From Steroidobacteraceae bacterium (GTDB lineage Bacteria > Pseudomonadota > Gammaproteobacteria > Steroidobacterales > Steroidobacteraceae), in contig JABEVI010000187.1 of NCBI GenBank assembly GCA_013044085.1, positions 1 through 9,024 of the forward strand: 9,024 nt of DNA. Direction: 5' to 3'. The notes beneath the pieces are model-generated. The model had not been told where the DNA came from and made no database searches. It was given only the letters and a program-made list of their open reading frames with translations. Each line of letters opens with the position of its first letter. Position 1 is the first letter of the stretch. The position numbers were made by a program, and so were the translations under genes. Of this stretch, positions 6,121 to 9,024 are shown piece by piece.

Positions 6121-6696
6121 CTACTGGTCGAGGCCCACAGCGTTCGATGGGACGTCGTAGGCCATGAGGGTGAGCGATACAGCGCTGAACCAACCCATGA
6201 GCACGGTCACGTCGACGATGCCCGCATCCCCGAGGAGGTCCTGGGCCCGGCGAAACATTCCGATTGGCGGTATCCGGCAGGCGACCAGCGCCGATGCGAG
6301 CTCGTAGACGATCTTCTGGCGGGGATCGTCGAACGTGACGGGAATGCCCGCGATTAGGCCCTCGACCTTTTGAGGCTCAAGTTGGCCGAGGCGCTCAGCG
6401 ATCCGCTCATGCTCGTAGATCGCGTACGCCGCCTTCCAATGCCCAGTCACGACACAGGTGGCGATCTCGATCTCCGGCTTGGTCAAGGTGGACTCTGTCT
6501 GGAAGTACGCGCCAACAGTGACGATGCTCTCCAGCAGTTTTGGGTTGGCCAGCCAGATTTTGTGGGGACCAGGAACCAGTCCACGAAGTTGTAACGTACG
6601 GTCGTAGGCCTTCCGCGTGGCGTCGCCCATCTGGTCCACCGGCGTTTCGACGAAACGTCCGAAAGTGCCGAAATCGCCTGCATCATGCAGCAGCAT
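6121..6696 (-). CDS. Carboxymuconolactone decarboxylase family protein (191 aa), first gene of operon
   Basis: A complete 191-residue CMD-family protein. Recognisable blocks are the N-terminal GRFVETPVDQM and RGLVPGPHKIWLANPKL segments, then TKPEIEIATCVVTGHWKAAY with YEHERIAERLGQLEPQ (the E...H-W-x-A-x-Y-x-x-x-x-H core helix pair). The second half ends with DVTVLMGWFSAVSLTLMAYDVP. It has isolated Cys residues but no Cys-x-x-Cys, so it is not an AhpD-type thiol peroxidase partner. The start has GGAG at 6708-6705, eight bases upstream, and a good sigma70-like promoter lies about 60 bases ahead. This suggests it is the first gene of the five-gene operon running down to 3435. It is divergent from the GlxA-type regulator gene, the classic arrangement for a regulator and its target. 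CMD family membership is secure; the substrate is not known. Confidence 0.88.
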   Translation of the reverse strand: MLLHDAGDFGTFGRFVETPVDQMGDATRKAYDRTLQLRGLVPGPHKIWLANPKLLESIVTVGAYFQTESTLTKPEIEIATCVVTGHWKAAYAIYEHERIAERLGQLEPQKVEGLIAGIPVTFDDPRQKIVYELASALVACRIPPIGMFRRAQDLLGDAGIVDVTVLMGWFSAVSLTLMAYDVPSNAVGLDQ

Positions 6697-6759
6697 GCGA
6701 CGCTCTCCATTCAGTGCATTGGATTATTGGCGGACGCCCGCTGTTCCATTGCTAACGGG

Positions 6760-6787
6760 ATTATGTCGACTGTGAGCGATGACGCAA
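6760..6787 (-). promoter_or_regulatory. Candidate sigma70-like promoter for the CMD operon
   Basis: On the minus strand TTGCGT (6787-6782) is followed after 16 bases by CATAAT (6765-6760). Transcription would start near 6753, giving a leader of about 57 bases before the ATG at 6696. The site lies in the 120-base divergent gap shared with the GlxA-type regulator gene. On the plus strand a weaker pair, TGACGC (6780-6785) and TATATT (6803-6808) spaced by 17, would start just before the regulator's ATG at 6817. Both are pattern matches only. Confidence 0.4.
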
Positions 6788-6816
6788 AGGACATTTATCC
6801 CTTATATTGCGCCATC

Positions 6817-7938
6817 ATGCATCGTGTCGGTCTCTTTATTGTCCAAGACCATCAGATTCTTGAACTCACCGGGCCCTTCGCCGCCTTCGAGACAGCCGCG
6901 CTGTTGTCTGGGCAACCGCTCTATGAGCTGGACACGTTGTCGCGGGCCGGCGGCGTGGTCGCCGGTCGCGGTGGCGTGCCGGTCGTGACAAAGGCGGCCG
7001 ACCAGGCGCATCCGGACACGCTCGTGGTCTGCGGCGGCGACATCTCATCCATACTGAAAGCCGGCGAAGTGCAGGCCGTCGCGTGTCTCGCCCGCAGAGC
7101 GTCTAGGATCGCCAGTGTCTGCACTGGCGCCTTCCTGCTCGCCGAAGCGGGTCTCCGCGACGGACGACGCGCGACGACGAATTGGCGAATGGCCCACCGG
7201 CTGCAACGGAACTATCCCTCGATCGGTGTCGACGCTGATCGGATCTTCATCGCAGATCACAACGTTTGGAGTTCGGCCGGGGTGACCGTCGGCATCGACT
7301 TGGCGTTGGCGATCATCGAAGCGGATCATGGCGCCGCCTTGGCGCGCCAGGTCGCGCGCGAGCTGGTCATCGCTCCACCTTCTCAGGAGTTGGAACCTCT
7401 GCGTAACCCGGAACGGCGAAACGCAGTGCGCCGATCGGCAATGACTTCAAGTCTGACCGCCGGCTTGATCCGCCGCGCCAGCCGCCTTCAAGAAGGCACG
7501 CAGCCGCTCGCCCAGCCGAACCGGCTGCTCCTGTTGAATCCAGTGTCCGGCGCCCTCGATCATCTCGATGCCGTGCAGCTGGGTCGTCGCCTTCGACTTC
7601 ATCAGATCGAGAGCGCCCGGCGCCGAGTAACTTCCCCAGTCCTTTTCACCGCCGATGAAAAGAGACGGCACATCGATCGTCCTGCCCGAAAAGAGGCGGA
7701 GTTCGGCGTTCAGGGCCGGGTCGGAAAGGACGCGATAAGCCTGCAGGGCGCCTTGAAAGCCGGTGCGACCATATTCCTCGACATACACGCCAAGCTCCGC
7801 CTCGGTGAGCCATTCGCACGCCTGGACTTCACTGGCCGGAGGATGGAACGGGGCGACCGTGTCGGGCATCGTCTTACCCAGATGCATGACATAGTAAGTA
7901 GGCATCTGGGCCAGGTCTTCGGCGCTGTGGCCCTGTAG
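6817..7938 (+). pseudogene. GlxA-family (DJ-1/PfpI-AraC) transcriptional regulator lacking its helix-turn-helix domain
   Basis: The product begins MHRVGLFIVQDHQILELTGP, as GlxA-type regulators do, and shows the full DJ-1/PfpI-like domain. Visible motifs are the VVCGGD segment, the ASVCTGAFLLAEAGLRDGRR elbow with Cys102, the ATTNWRMAHRLQRNYP segment, and VWSSAGVTVGIDLALAIIEADHG. Similarity stops after VARELV (residue 184, base about 7368). In GlxA relatives a linker and an AraC-type helix-turn-helix of about 100 residues follow; nothing like it is present. The frame stays open to 7938, but from 7447 it is only the antisense of the hydrolase gene on the other strand, so just 6817 to about 7370 is regulator-derived. 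An upstream in-frame ATG at 6763 is possible; 6817 matches the family start but has no clear ribosome binding site. Either a truncated regulator, or less likely a free DJ-1-domain enzyme of the isonitrile hydratase type. Confidence 0.7.
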
Positions 7939-8637
7939 GGGGTGTGGCTTGTTTCCCGGCCAGTCCGCGCTCTTCACGTAATAGAAGGCGCGGAGGAAGG
8001 CGTGCAGGCCCTGCGGGGGATGCGACATGTCAGCGTTTGCTTCCCGTGAGCTCAGATATTGCTGATAGTGCTTCCTGGGAGGATGAAGAGCGGCCAAGGC
8101 CGCCGCCAGCTTCCGGTTCCCGGCCCTCGGGGGCGCCGAGGATAGTCCGGCTTTTGCCGTGTCGAACGGAAACGCCGGCGGACCGGGGAACGGGGCGCTC
8201 ATCAGGACCACGGCGGGAAAGACATCTGGCCGGGCAAGCGCGCAATAGGACGCCACTGGCGAGCCGATATCGTGTCCGACAATTGCTGCGGTCCGCTGAT
8301 ACCCCAGCGCCGACACCAGCCCGAGCGTATCGCGCGCCATGTTCAGAAGGCTGAACGGCTCCAGCGGTGTGTCATAGGCATTGTGCCAGCCCGTCGTGCG
8401 GCCGTATCCGCGCAGGTCGGGCGCAACGACATAGTATCCAGACGCTGCCAGGATCGGGATCAGCCGGCGCCAGCCGTAGGCCAGGTCCGGAAAGCCGTGT
8501 AGTAGCACGACCAGCGGCCGGCCGGGGGCCGCGTGGCCGGCTTCCAGAACATGCACATCGAGGCCGTTGACCCCCTGGATCATGCGGGAGCGGAGTCCCT
8601 CCGGCAGCATTCCTTCGGCATAGGATGGGGCGGTCAA
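7447..8637 (-). CDS. Epoxide-hydrolase-like alpha/beta hydrolase
   Basis: A 396-residue hydrolase with complete catalytic set: HGFP at 47-50, APDLRGYGRTTG 72-83, nucleophile elbow VGHDIGS with Asp123, GGEKDWG with Asp333, and GAGHWIQQE with His365. A large cap spans about residues 150-300 and contains HYQQYLSSREANADM, YYVKSADWPGNKPHPL and FQGALQAYR; Tyr residues there (for example Tyr301) could donate to the leaving oxygen as in epoxide hydrolases. Asp as nucleophile favours epoxide or halide substrates over esters; the actual substrate is unknown. The start is a TTG at 8637, chosen because a perfect AGGAGG lies seven bases upstream; the next ATG (8610) has no such site and would drop nine residues. 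It runs in the same direction as the short-chain dehydrogenase upstream, 198 bases away, and ends against the broken regulator gene. Confidence 0.92.
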   Translation of the reverse strand: MTAPSYAEGMLPEGLRSRMIQGVNGLDVHVLEAGHAAPGRPLVVLLHGFPDLAYGWRRLIPILAASGYYVVAPDLRGYGRTTGWHNAYDTPLEPFSLLNMARDTLGLVSALGYQRTAAIVGHDIGSPVASYCALARPDVFPAVVLMSAPFPGPPAFPFDTAKAGLSSAPPRAGNRKLAAALAALHPPRKHYQQYLSSREANADMSHPPQGLHAFLRAFYYVKSADWPGNKPHPLQGHSAEDLAQMPTYYVMHLGKTMPDTVAPFHPPASEVQACEWLTEAELGVYVEEYGRTGFQGALQAYRVLSDPALNAELRLFSGRTIDVPSLFIGGEKDWGSYSAPGALDLMKSKATTQLHGIEMIEGAGHWIQQEQPVRLGERLRAFLKAAGAADQAGGQT

Positions 8638-8644
8638 ATCAGGT

Positions 8645-8650
8645 CCTCCT
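8645..8650 (-). promoter_or_regulatory. Perfect Shine-Dalgarno AGGAGG that fixes a TTG start
   Basis: CCTCCT on the plus strand reads AGGAGG on the minus strand, with seven bases between it and the TTG at 8637-8635. This is the strongest ribosome binding site in the window and decides the hydrolase start. Confidence 0.8.
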
Positions 8651-8740
8651 GCGGATTTTGCACGGGCTGATCAAAGTGATGCCGCAACAACTCCGGCGGT
8701 CCGTCCACCAATGCGGCCCACCTGGACGGTGGGTGTTTGC

Positions 8741-8756
8741 ATTTCCCGCCGGAAAT
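8741..8756. repeat. Small inverted repeat ATTTCC-CGCC-GGAAAT
   Basis: Perfect six-base arms around a four-base centre. It overlaps the larger palindrome at 8752-8776 by five bases. Together they form a compact cluster upstream of the hydrolase gene, of the kind seen at repressor sites; no regulator gene is adjacent in this window. Confidence 0.4.
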
Positions 8757-8776
8757 CGTTGGGATCGAACGATTTC
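8752..8776. promoter_or_regulatory. Operator-like palindrome, nine-base arms with seven-base spacer
   Basis: GAAATCGTT at 8752-8760 and AACGATTTC at 8768-8776 are perfect reverse complements around GGGATCG. It lies about 115 bases ahead of the hydrolase start. No T-run follows in either direction, so a transcription terminator is unlikely and a protein-binding operator is the better reading. The binding factor is unknown. Confidence 0.5.
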
Positions 8777-8835
8777 GATCATCATGCCAGAGCGCGGACG
8801 CCGACCGGCAATGGCCGGCAGACGAGGGAGCGCCG

Positions 8836-9024
8836 TTAAATCTGGGACATCCCGCCATCGACCACCAACTCCGCCCCGAGCATGTATCGAGAATCGTCGC
8901 TGGCCAGGAACAAGGCGGCGGCGGCGATATCTTCAGCGTCGCCGATACGACCAATCGGCACCGTCGCAGCAGCCTTGTCCCGGAACAACTGCAGCTCTTC
9001 GGGACTGCGATGTCGACCGATCAA
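8836..9024 (-). CDS. Short-chain dehydrogenase/reductase (SDR), C-terminal end, 5' part outside window
   Basis: The last 62 codons of an SDR. The sequence PIGRIGDAEDIAAAALFLAS followed by DDSRYMLGAELVVDGGMSQI and stop is the standard C-terminus of classical SDR enzymes (P-x-G-R-x-G-x-x-E-D-I-A-x-x-x-x-F-L-A-S-D-x-S-x-x-x-x-G-x-x-x-x-V-D-G-G). The window's first codon on this strand is TTG for Leu and is not a start: the Rossmann nucleotide site and the Ser-Tyr-Lys catalytic residues lie beyond the right edge. SDRs oxidise or reduce alcohols and ketones with NAD(P); the substrate cannot be inferred from this fragment. It is transcribed toward the epoxide-hydrolase-like gene and may share its regulation. 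Confidence 0.93.
   Translation of the reverse strand: MIGRHRSPEELQLFRDKAAATVPIGRIGDAEDIAAAALFLASDDSRYMLGAELVVDGGMSQI

Larger units (their letters stand above)
8638..8835. other. Intergenic gap between the dehydrogenase and hydrolase genes
   Basis: No supported gene. A frame open on the minus strand from 8954 to 8634 crosses it, but its upstream half is a shadow of the dehydrogenase gene and its translation resembles nothing. The gap holds the hydrolase ribosome binding site and three inverted repeats. Two are listed separately; the third is CCGTCCA at 8701-8707 with TGGACGG at 8723-8729. Confidence 0.7.

Noticed and set aside
6089..6193. N-terminal extension of the 211-residue CMD protein up to the ATG at 6193
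   Set aside because: The 35 extra residues overlap the preceding gene, are not family-like, and bypass the good ribosome binding site before 6088.
7430..7439. Ten-base palindrome GCCGATCGGC between the broken regulator and the hydrolase stop
   Set aside because: It is too short, has no loop or T-run, and such palindromes are common by chance in GC-rich DNA.
8634..8954. 106-residue minus-strand ORF over the dehydrogenase/hydrolase gap
   Set aside because: Its 5' part lies in another frame of the dehydrogenase gene, its product has no recognisable domain, and it has no reason to exist beyond GC-rich openness.

Overview
The window looks like accessory DNA from a fairly GC-rich Gram-negative bacterium. 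An alphaproteobacterium is my best guess, from codon use, clear Shine-Dalgarno sites and the gene families present. No rRNA, tRNA, CRISPR array, integrase or complete transposase is visible. Nearly every gene is a small cytoplasmic enzyme of a family used in catabolism or detoxification of small organic molecules.

Left block (1-3272, all + strand): an alpha/beta hydrolase with an Asp nucleophile, cut by the left window edge; a SnoaL/NTF2-like protein; an AzoR-type FMN flavoprotein; a second Asp-nucleophile hydrolase clearly paralogous to the first; and a DUF1348 (NTF2-like) gene missing its C-terminal third. Gaps are short, about 25 to 110 bases, and starts have good ribosome binding sites, so this reads as one transcription unit.

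Junction (3273-3348): a 76-base element with perfect 28-base inverted ends (TGTTGATTTTCA...) and a third internal copy of the end repeat. It resembles the two ends of an IS21-like insertion sequence with the interior gone. It enters the DUF1348 gene between codons and supplies the stop. There is no target duplication, the other half of DUF1348 is absent, and gene direction and base composition change here.

Right block (3349-9024): a five-gene minus-strand operon, in transcription order two carboxymuconolactone-decarboxylase-family (CMD) genes, an unrecognised 70-residue ORF, an SMP-30-like beta-propeller, and an alpha/beta hydrolase with Ala where the nucleophile should be. The last four genes overlap or nearly overlap, implying translational coupling. 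Divergent from the operon is a GlxA-type regulator with an intact DJ-1/PfpI domain but no AraC helix-turn-helix; its frame runs on into the antisense of the next gene. That gene is an epoxide-hydrolase-like alpha/beta hydrolase with a TTG start and perfect AGGAGG, preceded by a 198-base gap with palindromes and the C-terminus of a short-chain dehydrogenase leaving the window.

The CMD, propeller and hydrolase genes could act in sequence on a ring-derived or lactone-type substrate, but no substrate can be read from the sequence. The features most worth checking are the Ala-nucleophile hydrolase, the 70-residue ORF between coupled genes, the insertion-sequence shell that ends one gene block, and the regulator without its DNA-binding domain.
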